From NCBI GenBank assembly GCA_014526335.1, contig JACTAT010000060.1:4378404-4442403 (forward strand): 64,000 nucleotides of DNA, given 5' to 3'. This stretch comes from Chrysaora quinquecirrha (taxonomy: Eukaryota > Cnidaria > Scyphozoa > Semaeostomeae > Pelagiidae). Both the position numbers and the translations under genes were made by a program. The notes under the pieces were generated by a model. The model saw nothing but the letters and a program-made list of their open reading frames with translations. It searched no databases and was not told the DNA's origin. Shown piece by piece: positions 15,101 to 30,100 of this stretch (position 1 is its first letter; every line of letters starts with the position of its first letter).

Positions 15101-18100
15101 CTGGTGTCGTTCTCCTCTGCTTGTCTTCCAAAGTTATTCTCAGGAGCAACCTTGATTTTCTTATAAGATAGCAAATATAAGCGAATTTGGACAAATGTAA
15201 GAACAACGGTGTTGCAAAGAACCACGATGGTGTATATGATGTTGATTGATTTCGTCAAAACCAAGGCCACGACAGTGTAATTCGGTTCATATCTTTCTTT
15301 GTCCATGAAGCCACAGATGAAGGCAACTGCCCATATGCAGTATAGAGCTCTGTGTACCAGTTTATCTGTTACAATGTCATGCAATCGAAGACAGTGAACG
15401 CATGCAATGTAGCGCTCATAAGACAACAGAAGGATGCTGCCACTTGCGCTGACAACGGTTGAAATACCAAGAAATTCCATGAACTTCCGAATGAATTGAC
15501 AGCCAGTTGAATTACGTCTCGCTTGAAAAATGAAGCTTAGAATATTCAGCAAAGCCCCTCCAGCTATTTGAATACTGTCAGCGATGTTTAAGCTGAGCAA
15601 AATTTTGTAACGAGGGAGGCTCAAGCTTAAATCATATATAAGAATCTTGAACATTAGAATGTACACTGGACATGCAAGAAATGCCAAGAAAATGGCAAGC
15701 GACCCAGCAGATTTTCTGGTGCAGCTATATGTTCTGAAAGTCACATTGTATAAATCCATACTGACGTTTACAGTCGCATTACTTGAATTCATCTTGAGTG
15801 TGATTTCTTGCAGCCTATTTTCGAAGTCTTTCTTGAAGTGAAGTCGTCGTGTTATGATATTAGAAGCATGGTACTGAATGAGAAAAAATAACTGAGGAAC
15901 AGAAGTTTGTCTGTAAGGAACAACGCAGCAAACAATTCAAAAGTTATATATATCATCACACGAGGAATGAATTACAGAATTGCGCCAGTCGCTAGATTTC
16001 GCTAGAATTATTTTCTTCCCGTAACCTAGACGATAGTAACAAGCAGAACCAGATGGTGTAGTGCAATTCATTTTAGAACATGTAAGGTTTAAGAAAACTC
16101 AAAGTAATTCTTTATACTAACTACAGATCGTAAGATTTTACCAAATAGTTCAAAGAACATGCTCTGGGATTTTAATATTAACTCTTTCCCAGTTAAGACG
16201 GTCAACTAGTCAGATCACCATAGGGCAGTAAAATCCTTGGCAACGTCCTTGATTCGGAACGGTGGAAAAAAGATAGTGATAGTGCAAACCCCCTTAATCT
16301 TGATCGATAAACGCTATCCTATGCTTGGAAGTAGAGAATAATCATTTTCTATATCGTAACAATAAGGATTAGCTCAACCTCGTCCCAAGGGTGAAAAGGC
16401 TTCTACGCAAAACACCGCTCTCCATATCTCACCCTGTATCGACCTTGTCTATACATTAGTTGATTGGCTGATTAAACAATAGAATAAATCAACTGACATC
16501 AAAGTGTTTCTTGAAGTGAAGCTGTCGTGTAATGATATTAGAAGTATGGTACAGAATGAGAAAAAAGCTTTGTGGAACAGAAGTTTGTCTGTAAGGAACA
16601 ACGCAACAAACAATTCAAAAGTTATATATACCATGACACGAGGAATAAATCACAAATTTTGCGCCACTCGCTAGATTTCACGTGTTTTGGTTCAAAATAT
16701 CAGCTGACACGACTCTCTTCTGACCAATAAGATCACCGAAATATATTAATAGCTGTGAATAATGATTCATTGCAATCATTTTCTTCCCATGACCCAGACG
16801 ATAGTAACAAGCAGAACCAAGTGGTGTGGTGCAATTAATTTTAGAACATGTAAGGATTAAGGAAACTCAAAAAAATTCTTCATACTAACATTAAATCGTA
16901 AGATTTCACCAAATTGTTCAAAGAACATTCCCAAAGCTATCTGAATATTGCTCCGGGATTTTAGTCTTAAATTTTTGCCAGTTAAAACTGCCCACTAGTC
17001 AGATCAAGAATAGCTCGAAAAATGCCTTATCGCAGCAAAATCCTTGGCAACGTCCTTGATCCGGTACAGTGAAAAAAAGATGGGTAACAGGAACACTTGA
17101 TCCGTGGTAAAGCAAGCGTACTTGATCCGTAACGACTTAAATACATCTTAATCAGTAACGACTAAATCATTTTTGTCCCGTAACAGGTAGAATTGGCTCA
17201 AACTCGTCCCGAGGGTGAAAAGGCATCTTCACGAAACACCACTGTCCGTATTCGACCCTTGTATTGACCTTGTCTATACATTAGTTGATTGGCTGATTAA
17301 ACAATAGAATAAATCAACTGACATCAAAGTGACATCTAAAAATCACACCCAGAATAAGCCGGAAACTATGCGGAAAACTTGTATGGAAACCAAATAAAAA
17401 CGATGTTACATACAATATTGTGTCTTTCCTGACAGGTATCAATACAATTTTTGCATTTCTTTGGTTAGAACATCTGATTACAGAATCTAAATGTTCTTTG
17501 ATGGCTAGGCCAGAATGGCCGATTATTTTGGCAGAATTTTGCCGACAATACCAAGCTTGGGCCAAAATTGATTTGATGCTTTAGAGTCCAGGAAATTGGT
17601 TTGGCTTATATGACTAAGTAGAAAGGATTGGCAAAAATTGCAAGCAAGAATATAAGATAAGTAAGAGCAGCGGTTGAAAACGCAAACCCTATGGGATATC
17701 ACATTATATTTTAGCATTTTCAGACAAAACTTTTCCCAGTATGGGGTAATATGTGAACTAATAATGTGCAATATCGTATATTTTCAATAATCAAAAATTT
17801 GAAAGATACTGGCCAGAACAATTTACGCTTGTAAAAACAAAATGATACAATATGTTTAATACTAAGTGTTGCCTGGTTTTGACATATTCATGCCCGATAG
17901 AATAACAATAAAAATAATATCCATAGACCAATTCATTAATTCAAGTTTAATTGATTTTCATTCCTATACCCTTCTAACAACAAACAACAGCTTAGTTATC
18001 AGAGAGATCAATTGTTTTGAGTTAGATATATACATTTACAGTACATTAATTACTTCAATTTGATTCAGAGCAATGTTTTGTTATGTAGCCATACCATTAC

Positions 18101-21100
18101 AAATGATACTCTTTCCGCATGGAAGCTAAATACACCAGTTATTCAGCTATCTTACAATGCTACATAGCTACATATACATACACAATTTGTATAAGTAATC
18201 TGTATACATCATTGTAAATCTTGTCAATTATAACTCACATATTAGCAAGAAAAGAATCAAAATGTCATTCTTTGCGCTAATTTTAAAAGAAGATCATACG
18301 CAAGTCTAGCGGCTGGCGTCTCAGACAGTTTAAGTATTTTTGAGGGCTTTAATCTAAAGTAATGTCTTCATTTTTTCCCCAGATCAAATATATTCGAGTT
18401 ATTTCAGGTTTTCAAATTGTTATCATAAACTATAAAGATGCAGAGCCCATGTACTAGATTAAAGTTCTTCATATTGAAAAGTCATTACCGATTTACAAGT
18501 TAAAAATTCTACTGATCATGTCAACGACAGCGGTTTTCATTTTTCTGAAATCTGTCATGATTTGCTGTCTTATGTCGGCCATACCGAAACCATACACAAA
18601 GGGATTAGCCACAGTGTTGACTTGCGCAAGCATAATAGATGCCAATCTGAATACTGAAGCATCGTTCTTGCTGTCAAATCCAACAGATATTATGTAAAAG
18701 GCCAACGGGCACATACATATCACGTACAAACCAACAACTGCGCTTGCGACTATAGCAACTTTTATTTGAACTTTCCTGGTGTCGTTCTCCTCTGCTTGTC
18801 TTCCGAAACTATTTTCAGGAGCAACCTTGAGTTTCTTATAAGATAGCAAATATAAGCGAATTTGGACAAATGCAAGAACAACGGTGTTGCAAAGAACCAC
18901 GATGGTGTATATGATGTTGATTGATTTCGTCAAAACCAAGGCCACGACAGTGTAATTCGGTTCATATCTTTCTTTGTCCATGAAGCCACAGATGAAGGCA
19001 ACTGCCCATATGCAGTATAGAGCTCTGTGTACCAGTTTATCTGTTACAATGTCATGCAATCGAAGGCAGTGAACGCATGCAATGTAGCGCTCATAAGACA
19101 ACAGAAGGATGCTGTCACTTGCGCTGACAACGGTTGAAATACCAAGAAATTCCATGAACTTCCGAATGAATTGACAGCCAGTTGAATTACTTCTCGCTTG
19201 AAAAATGAAGCTTAGAATATTCAGCAAAGCCCCTCCAGCTATTTGAATGCTGTCAGCGATGTTTAAGCTGAGCAAGATTTTGTAACGAGGGAGGCTCAAG
19301 CTTAAATCATATATAAGAATCTTGAACATTAGAATGTACACTGGACATGCTAGAAATGCCAAGAAAATGGCGAGCGACCCAGCAGATTTTCTGGTGCAGC
19401 TATATGTTATAAAAGTCACATTGTATGAATCCATACTGACGTTTACAGTCGCATTACTTGAATTCATCTTGAGCGTGATTTCTTGCAGCCTATTTTCGAA
19501 GTCTTTCTTGAAGTGAAGTCGTCGTGTAATGATATTAGAAGTATAGTACTGAATGAGAAAAAAGCTTTGTGGAACAGAAGTTTGTCTGTAAGGAACAACG
19601 CAACAAACAATTCAAAAGTTATATATATCATCACACGAGGAATAAATCACAAATTTTGCGCCACTCGCTAGATTTCACGTGTTTTGGTTCAAAATATCAG
19701 CTGACACGACTCTCTTCTAACCAATCAGATCACCGGAATAAATTAATAGCTGTGAATAATGATTCATTGCAATTTTTTTCTTCCCGTGACTTAGACGATA
19801 GTAACAAGCAGAACCAAGTGGTGTGGTGCAATTAATTTTAGAACATGTAAGGATTAAGGAAACTCAAAGTAATTCTTCACATTAACAATAAATCATAAGA
19901 TTTCACCATATTGTGCAAAGAACATTCCCGAAGCTATCTGAATATTGGCAACGTCCTTGATCCGTTACAGTGCTAAAGAGATAGATAACAGGAACACTTT
20001 TGATCCGTGATAAAGCAAGCGTACTTGATCAATAACGACTTAAATACATCTTAATCAGTAACGACGAAATCATTTTCTGTCCCGCAACAGTTAAAATTGG
20101 CTCAACCTAGTCCCGAGTGTGAAAAGGTATATTCACGAAACACCGCTGTCCATATTCGACCCTGGTATCCACCTTGTCTATACATTAGTTGATTGGCTCA
20201 TTAAACGATAGAATTAATCAACTGACGTCAAACTTTCATCTAAAAATCACGCCAAAATAAGCCGGAAGCTATGCTAAAAACTTGTATAAAAACCAAACAA
20301 AAATGATGTTACATACAGTATTGTCTTTCCTAACAGGTATCAATACAATTTTCTGCATTTCTTTGGTTAGAATATCTACTTATGGAATCTAAATGTTCTT
20401 TGATGCTTTGGCCAAAATGGCGCTTTATTTTGGCAGAATTTTGTCTACGGTACCAAGCCTGGGCCAAAATTGATTTGATGCTTTAGATTCGAGGATATTG
20501 GCTTGGCTCATATGACTAAGTACAAAGGATTGGCAAAGACTGTAAGCAAGAATATACGATATGTTCTTGAAGTGAAGTCGTCGTGTAATGATATTAGAAG
20601 TATGGTACTGAATGAGAAAAAAGCACTGAGGAACAGGAGGTAGTCTTTAACGAACCCCGCAATATACAGTTCATCACACGAGCTAAAGTTATATACATCA
20701 TGACACGAGAAACAAATCACAGATTTGCGCCACTCGCTAGATTTCGCTAGAATTATTTTCTTCCCGTGACGTACACGATAGTAACAAACAGAACCAGATG
20801 TTGTAGAGCAATTCATTTTAGAACATTTAAGGATTAAGGAAACTCAAAGTAATTCTTTATACTAACTACAAATCGTAAGATTTCACCAAATAGTTCAAAG
20901 AACATGATCTGGGAGTTCACACTTAACTCTTTCCCAGTTAAGACGGTCAACTAGTCAGATCACCATAGGGCAGCGAAATCCTTGGCACCGTCCTTGATCC
21001 GGTACGGTAGAAAAAGATAGTGATAGTGCAAACCCCCTTGATCCTGATCCGTAAAGGCTATCCTATGTCAGATGAAAATTGTACCGGTAATGTTTCGAAG

Positions 21101-24100
21101 TAGAGAATAATCATTTTCTGTCCCAAATCAAAAAGGAGTAGCTGAACATCGTCCCCAGAGTGAAAAGTCTTCTACGCGAAACATCGCTCTCCATATTAGA
21201 CCCTGGTATCGACCTTGTCTATATATTAGTCGATTGGCTGATTAAACAATAGAATTATTCAACTGACGTCAACGTTTCATCTAAAAATCACACCAAAATA
21301 AGCCGGAAACTATGCAAAAAACTTGTATGAAAACCAAACAAAAACGATGTTACATACAGTATTGTGTCTTTCCTGACAGTTATCAATACAGTTTTTGCAT
21401 TTCTTTCGTTAGAATATCTGCTTATGGAATCTAAATTTTCTTTGGTGGCTAAGCCGAAATGGCCGATTATTTTGACAGAATTTTGCCGACGGTACCAAGC
21501 ATGGGCCAAAATTGATTTGATGCTTTAGAGTCAAGGAAATTGGCTTGGCTTATACGACTAAGTAAAAAGGATTGACAAAGATTGCAAGCAAGAATATACG
21601 ATATGTAAGAGCAGCGGTTGAAAACGCGAACCCTATGGGTTATCACATTTTCTATTAGAATTTTCAAACAAAACTTTTCCCTGTATCGAGAAATATGTGA
21701 ACCAATAATGTGCAATTTCGTATATTTTCAATAGTCAACCATTGAAAAGATATTCGCCACAACGAATTTACGCTTGTAAAAACAAAATGATACAATATGC
21801 TCAAAACTGAGTGTTGCCTGGTTTTGACATATTCATGCCCGATAGAATAACAATAAAAATAATATCCATAGACCAATTCATTAATTCAATTTTAATTGAT
21901 TTTCATTCCTATACCCTTCTAACAACAAACAACAGCTTAGTTATCAAAGAGATCAATTGTTTTGAGTTAGATATATACATTTAAAGTACATTTATTATTT
22001 CAATATGATACAAAGTTTTGTTATGTAGCCATTCCCCTACAAATTATCCCTCTTTCCACATGGAAGCAAATACACAAGTTATTCAGCTATCTTACAATGC
22101 TAGATAGCTACATATACATGCACAATTTGTATAAGTAATCTGTATACATCATTGTAAATCTTGTCAATTATAACTCACATATTAGCAAGAAAGAATCAAA
22201 ATGTCATTCTTTGCGCTAATTTTAAAGAAGATCATACGCAAGTCTAGCGGCTGGCGTCTCAGACAGTTTAAGTATTTTTGAGGGCTTTAATCTAAAGTAA
22301 TGTCTTCATTTTTTCCCCAGATCAAATATATTCGAGTTATTTCAGGTTATCAAATTGTTATCATAAATTACAAAGATGTGGAGCCCATGTACTAGATTAA
22401 AGTTCTTCAAATTGAAAAGTCGTATTACAGATTTACAAGTTATCAATTCTACTGATCAAGTCAACTATACAGCAGTTTTCATTTTTCTGAAACTTGTCAT
22501 GATTTGCTGTTTCATGTTGGCCATACCGAAACCATATACAAAGGGATTTGCCACAGTGTTGACTTGCACAAGCATAATAGATGCCAATCTGAATACTGAA
22601 GCATCGTTCTTGCTGTCAAATCCAACAGATATTATGTAAAAGGCCAACGGGCACATACATATCACGTACAAACCAACAACTGCGCTTGCGACTATAGCAA
22701 CTTTTATTTGAACTTTCCTGGTGTCGTTCTCCTCTGCTTGTCTTCCGAAACTATTTTCAGGAGCAACCTTGAGTTTCTTATAAGATAGCAAATATAAGCG
22801 AATTTGGACAAATGCAAGAACAACGGTGTTGCAAAGAACCACGATGGTGTATATGATGTTGATTGATTTCGTCAAAACCAAGGCCACGACAGTGTAATTC
22901 GGTTCATATCTTTCTTTGTCCATGAAGCCACAGATGAAGGCAACTGCCCATATGCAGTATAGAGCTCTGTGTACCAGTTTATCTGTTACAATGTCATGAA
23001 ATCGAAGACAGTGAATGCATGCAATGTAGCGCTCATAAGACAACAGAAGGATGCTGCCACTTGCACTGACAACGGTTGAAATACCAAGAAATTCCATGAA
23101 CTTCCGAATGAATTGACAGCCAGTTGAATTACTTCTCGCTTGAAAAATGAAGCTTAGAATATTCAGCAAAGCCCCTCCAGCTATTTGAATGCTGTCAGCG
23201 ATGTTTAAGCTGAGCAAGATTTTGTAACGAGGGAGGCTCAAGCTTAAATCACATATAAGAATCTAAAACATTAGAATGTACACTGGACATGCTAGAAATG
23301 CCAAGAAAATGGCGAATGACCCGGCAGATTTTCCAGTGCAGCTATATGTTATATAAGTCACATGGTATGAATCCATACTGCCGTTCACAGTCGCATTACT
23401 TGAATTCATCTTGAGCGTGATTTCTTGCAGCCTATTTTCGAAGTCTTTCTTGAAGTGAAGTCGTCGTGTAATGATATTAGAAGTATAGTACTGAATGAGA
23501 AAAAAGCACTGAGGAACAGAAGGTAGTCTCTAACGAACCCCCTATATACAGTTCATCACACGAGCTACAGTTATACATATACATCATGACACGAGGAATA
23601 AATTACAGATTTGCGCCATTTGCTTGATGTCACGCCGGGTTTTGTTCAAAATCACAGCTGACTATACTTTCTTCTGACCAACAGGGGCATGTCCGCAGCT
23701 GTAAATACTGATTTGATAGCAATTTTTTTCTCGAGACCTGGACGATAGTAACAAGCAGAACCAGATGGTGTAGTGCAATTCATTTTAGAACATGTAAGGT
23801 TTAAGAAAACTAAAAGTAATTCTTTATAATAACTACAAGTCGTAAGATTTTACGAAATAGTTCAAAGAACATGCTCTGTGATTTTAATCTCAACTCTTTG
23901 CAAGTTAAGACGGTCAACTAGTCAGATATCGATAGGGCAGTAAAATCCTTGGCAACGTCCTTGATTCGGTACGGTGGAAAAAAGATAGTGATAGTGCAAA
24001 CCCCCTTGATCGTGATCCGTAAAGGCTACCCTATGTTTCGAAGTAGAGAATAATCAATATCTGTCCTGTAACAATAAGGATTAGCTCAACCTCGTTCCCA

Positions 24101-27100
24101 GGGTGCAAAAGTCTTCTACGCAAAACACCGCTCTCCATATCCCACCCTGTATAGGCAGGGAAGAATCATAAATCCACTAAATTTCAACCTAACCCCACTT
24201 TTCATTGCATTTTCCTACAATTTCGACCATGGAGATTCCAAATCCGAGATGGGCCTTTTTCAATTTTGACCGGAAGTTGACTTTTTGATGACGTCATCAG
24301 CTGCGGTCTTTTTTGCGTATAAGCGCTTATATTTCGCTCCAGTCAATCAAAATGCCTGTAAAATTTGTATTTTCGAATAGAACTCGGCGAGTTCTTTCGA
24401 TTGATATATATTTTAGTCATTTTAGATGACATCAGCAATTTAAGTGATGACGTCATCAGCGAAAAAAACTCTCGCAGAAAGCCAGTATAATCGTCAATTA
24501 ATGAATAAACTAGTATTTGGACAATGTTTTCTACGTTAATATATAAGAGAGATAGATAACAGGAACACTTTTGATCCGTGATAAAGCAAGCGTACTTGAT
24601 CCATAACGACTTAAATACATCTTAATCAGTAACGACTAAATCATTTTCTGTCCCGCAACAGTTAAAATCGGCTCAACCTAGTCCCGAGTGTGAAAAGGTA
24701 TATTCACGAAACACCGCTGTCCATATTCGACCCTGGTATCCACCTTGTCTATACATTAGTTGATGGCTGATTAAACAATAGAATTAATCAACTGACGTCA
24801 AAGTGTGATCTGAAAATCACACCAAAATAAGCCGGAAACTATGTGAAAAAGTTGTATGAAAACCAAACAAAAACGATGTTACATACAGTATCGTGTCTTT
24901 CCTGACAGGTATCATTACAATTTTTTGCATTCCTTTGGTTAGAACATCTACTAACGGAATCTAAATGTTCTTTGATGCCTAGGCCAAAATGGCCGATTAT
25001 TTTGGCAGAATTTTGCCGACGGTACCAAGCCTGGGCCAAAATTGATTTCATGCTTTAGAGTCCAGGAAATTGGCTTGGCTTATATGACTATGTAGAAAGG
25101 ATTGGGAAAGATTGCAATCAAGAATATACGATATGTAAGAGCAGTGGTTGAAAACGCGAACAATATGGGATATCACATTGTCTATTAGAATTTTCAAACA
25201 AAACTTTTCCCTATATCGAGAAATATGTGAACCAATAATGTGCATTTTCAATAATCAAAAATTTGAAAGATACTCGCCAAAACAATTTAAGCTTCGAAAA
25301 ACAAAATAATACAATATGCTCAATACTGAGTGTTGCCTGGCTTTGACATATTCATGCCCGATAGGATAACAATAACAATAATGTATATAGACCAATTCAT
25401 TAATTCAATTTTAATTGATTTTCATTGCTATACCCCTCTAACAACCAATAACAGCTTAGTTATCAGAGATATCAATTGTTTGGAGTTAGATATATACATT
25501 TACAGTACATTTGTTACTTCAATTTGATTCAGAGCAATGTTTTGTTATGTAGCCATACCATTACAAATGATACTCTTTCCGCATGGAAGCTAAATACACC
25601 AGTTATTCAGCTATCTTACAATGCTACATAGCTACATATACATACACAATTTGTATAAGAAATCTGTATACATCATTGTAAATCTTGTCAATTGTAACTC
25701 ACATATTAGCAAGAAAAGAATCAAAATGTCTTTCTTTGAGCTAAGATTAACAAAAATCATACGCCAGTCTCAGACAGTTTAAGTAACTTTGAGGGCTTTA
25801 ATTTTAAGTAATGTCTTCATTTTTTCCCCAGGTTAAATATATTCGAGTTATTTCAGGTTATCAAATTGTTATCATAAACTATAAAGATGCAGAGCCCATG
25901 TACTAGATTAAAGTTCTTCAAATTGAAAAGTCATTACCGATTTACAAGTTAAAAATTCTACTGATCATGTCAACTACAGCGGTTTTCATTTTCCTGAAAT
26001 CTGTCATGATTTGCTGTCTTATGTCGGCCATACCGAAACCATACACAAAGGGATTAGCCACAGTGTTGACTTGCGCAAGGATAATAGATACCAATCTGAA
26101 TGCTGAGGCATCGTTCTTGGTGTCAAATCCAACAGAAATTATGTAAAAAGCCAACGGACACATACATATGACGTACAAGCAAACAACTGCGCTTGCGACT
26201 ACAGCAACTTTTATTTGAACTTTCCTGGTGTCGTTCTCCTCTGCTTGTCTTCCAAAGCTATTCTCAGGAGCAACCTTGATTTTCTTATAAGACAGCAAAT
26301 ATAAGCGAATTTGGACAAATGCAAGAACAACGGTGTTGCAAAGAACCACGATGGTGTATATGATGTTGATTGATTTCGTCAAAACAAAGGCCACGACAGT
26401 GTAATTCGGTTCATATCTTTCTTTGCCCATGAAGCCACAGATGAAGGCAACTGCCCATATGCAGTATAGAGCTCTGTGTACCAGATTGTCGGTGACAATG
26501 TCATGCAATCGGAGACAGTGAACGCATGCAATGTAGCGCTCATAAGACAACAGAAGGATGCTGCCACTTGCGCTGACAACGGTTGAAATACCAAGATATT
26601 CCATGAACTTCCGAATGAATTGACAGCCAGTTGAATTACTTCTCGCTTGAAAAATGAAGCTTAGAATATTCAGCAAAGCCCCTCCAGCTATTTGAATGCT
26701 GTCAGCGATGTTTAAGCTGAGCAAGATTTTGTAACGAGGGAGGCTCAAGCTTAAATCATATATAAGAATCTTGAACATTAGAATGTACACTGGACATGCT
26801 AGAAATGCCAAGAAAATGGCGAGCGACCCAGCAGATTTTCTGGTGCAGCTATATGTTCTGAAAGTCACATTGTATAAATCCATACTGACGTTTACAGTCG
26901 CATTACTTGAATTCATCTTGAGCGTGATTTCTTGCAGCCTTTTCGAACAGTCTTTCTTGAAGTGAAGTCGTCGTGTAATGTTATTAGAATTATATTGAGA
27001 ACATATATTGTGTACTGAATGAGAAAAAAAGCACTGAGGAACAGAAGTTAGTCTGTAAGGAACACCGCAACAAACAATTCAAGAGTAATATATATCATGA

Positions 27101-30100
27101 CACGAGGAATAAATCACAAATTTTATATCATCACACGAGGAATAAATCACAAATTTTATATCATCACACGAGGAATATATCACAAATTTTATATCATCAC
27201 ACGAGGAATAAATCGCAAATTTTGCACCACTCGCTAGATTTCACGTGTTTGGTTCAAAATATCAGCTGACACGACTCTCTTTTGACCAATATGATCACAG
27301 GAATATATTAATAACTGTGAATAAGGATTTATTGCAATTATTTTCTTATCGTGACCTAGACGATAGCAACAAGCAGAACCAGATGATGTAGAGCATTTCT
27401 TTTTAGAGCATCTAAGATTTAAGAATGTTGGTAGAGCTTCTTTATACTAACTATGAATCTATGAGATTTTACAAAATTATTTAAAGAACACTCCAAAAGC
27501 TATCTGAATATTCCTCTGGGATTTTACTCTAATTTTTTTCCAGCTAAGACGGTCATCTGATCATATTATCAAAAAATGATGATCATGTTTTAGCGCCAGA
27601 CTTTAGGATCTCAATAGCAGGCTAACGAATTGAGACTTCGAACCTGGCTGTGACGCTACGTGGCTGGGCTCGAACCCTGACCACACTGAGCTTCTGACAC
27701 CACCAATCGGTTAGATTACACCACGACGCCATTGATTTAGCACGGCAAAATTCTTGTAAAGACAGCATGGACCTTCAATGTATGACAAAACTCTAGTCTG
27801 AAACACAGGTCATTTAAACATTATGTATAATATACAATTCAAACCTCGATCGGTGTCAGATCCTTGACAATTTTTCGAATTTCATCTTTGGCAACGGCCA
27901 TACGAGCTTGGGTTTCACTCAACTCACTCTTAATCTAGAAAAAGGACAGTTCTTACTCAAAAAAACCAATTTTTAAACGCAGGTAAAAGTTTGGTAGGAG
28001 AGTTATATGTAGCACCATCTTATAAATGCCCGAACAAATCCTTGAATTCATTTTGATAAAGAATCTAACAGAAAAAAATCACTAAGAAAAAGATAATCTT
28101 TACCACCATCTTTTAAGTACCCCCCCCCCCTTGAAATAACAACCAACACAAATTCTGCTGTGTATGAATTAAGCACCCCTTTTTTGAGCGCCAAGGGCGG
28201 TTATTACAATCTAGCATTCTACACTCCAGAGTATTAACAGCGTAGAAACTTGTTGATGATACAATTACTTTTCATTTCCTATAAATAATGAACAGATTTA
28301 CACAAAATGTCAAACCAACAGTCACTTTATCTCAATTTCTCACAAAGCATCCCCTCCAATAGGCGCTCCTTCTTAACCACCAACAAACATTTTGCAACTT
28401 TTTAAGCTCATAGATATGGTATATATATATGTAGATAGCATTGCATGTTTTATAAAATATCCTCCAGTCACCTTCTCTCTTTTACATATGCTTTTAGACA
28501 GCATCACAGTTCTCTATATCTCTTTCTTCAACGAAGGGCCTCGTTTTCAAAAAATGAAAATTGCGTCACGTGAAAATTTTGTCCCCAGATTCAGATTGAG
28601 CACCTTCATTTTAGTGCTAAGGCATGTTCTTATGATTCTAGTCCATCCACAATGACTATTTATAGCCTAAGACGTCTGGAAATTTATAAGGGATTTGACC
28701 GTGAAAATGACTGAGGGTGTTAAATTTCACCCCTAGCGATTTTTCACCCTCAAATCCTTTTTAAGTTTTAGAACTTTTCGTCGCTATAAAATCGTCTTTT
28801 TTAGGGCTAGAAGCAAGAAAAATTGCCTTGGAACTAAAGTTTAAGTGCTTAATCTAAATCTGGGGTCAACAATTTTGTGCAAAAAATCTTGAAAACGAGG
28901 CTCTAAATTGCCCTTTGAAACTTCTCCACCCGATACAACGAGTATTTTCTGGCTCTATGTAAAAGCAGAATTTTAATCAAACCCCTCTCAAATAAATGAC
29001 CCCTCTTAAGTCTAAGAAGTTTTATAAACGACCTGGGGGCTTATTGGAGAAAATACTGTATATGTAAGGGAGAACTGGACCAAGAAAGCTGACGAAAAAA
29101 ATAAAATACATTATAGATGTGGGAATGGTTGAGAGGGCTGCGGTTTACACGGATTTTTTATAAAGAAGTGTTTTATAAGGAAGGTGGTACTTGGACAGGC
29201 AAAAACTTAAGGAATTTCTAGTATTGTATCGGAGACTACCAAGGAATCTGACTTTTTCTTTAACTTAACATTTCGATTAAAATAAAGAAATTTTGCATCA
29301 GCAGAGCAAGCAATACTTTTCACCCATGCTTTTCATTCAGTATTCATTTCTATTCGTCTTCTGACACCTTATGACCTATATTTCCTTGATCATTGGTTAT
29401 TTTGAGGAATCTTAAAGTAAAAAGTTAAGGAATTGCTAAGGAATATCGAGTACTCAAATTTGGTAATCGGTTAAGGAATTTTCAGTACTGAGCCTGCGCC
29501 GAACTTCCTTATAAAAAAATGCGTGTAGCTGGACAAAAATGAAGACAAATAAATGGGCTAGCGAGTAAATTAGTATCAAAGAGGATCAAGGAATATTACA
29601 GCAGATAAAGACAAGGATATTGGAAAAATACCACCACTGGAAAAGGCGACCGGATAGTGTCGTACTTAGACTTATTACTTGAGTCCCAGTTATCGCTCAT
29701 CGGACCGAGACTAATACAAAACCGAGGTCGCTCAAACTGGGACTCATAATATTACGGCATTTTTTCTGGACTGGACCGCGCCAAAAAGTTAGCGCGCATT
29801 GAAACGAGGCTTGTTCACTACATCCTCATAGGAAAACAGCAAAACATACGAACCCTTTCGGCAGCCGTTTGAGTACTAAATCAAGCAAAAGTTTTGAACG
29901 AATATCGAAAAAGCTGGGTTGGTAAGAGCTTTCTGCAAAACAAATATTAAGTGAAATTTTAAAACATCAGGCAATGTCGTACTGAAAATTTTACTTATTT
30001 AACTGAAATAATCATTCGAATACCTGCTCTTTCCGAAATGACCGAATACTCTCAAGTGCTTTTATGTACCTGCAATGGAATTAGAAATAGCGATACTTGA

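Larger units (their letters stand above)
8750..27100 (-). repeat. Tandem GPCR array of five units inside a RAD50 intron
   Basis: Five repeat units of roughly 3.5-5 kb follow each other head to tail. Each has a conserved 3' block (for example 8876-9110, 14160-14410, 17820-18065, 21765-22010, 25280-25530), one receptor ORF, and a 5' block built from one to three copies of a MITE-like segment. The coding parts are nearly identical. The spacers carry independent insertions and extra rearranged copies of the 5' block, most clearly at 11160-13930. The small ORFs in the spacers repeat with the DNA unit and are not convincing genes. Confidence 0.93.

Noticed and set aside
11821..25051. Recurrent small ORFs in the GPCR spacers (MAQAWYRRQ-, MHIISSHIS-, [14 protein letters not shown])
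   Set aside because: They recur because the DNA unit is duplicated, vary by frameshifts between copies, and one set lies in the MITE-like segment that also occurs alone at 55.4 kb.
27595..27735. A functional tRNA gene
   Set aside because: Only A- and B-box-like segments are visible and no complete cloverleaf can be drawn, so it is listed only as a possible SINE.
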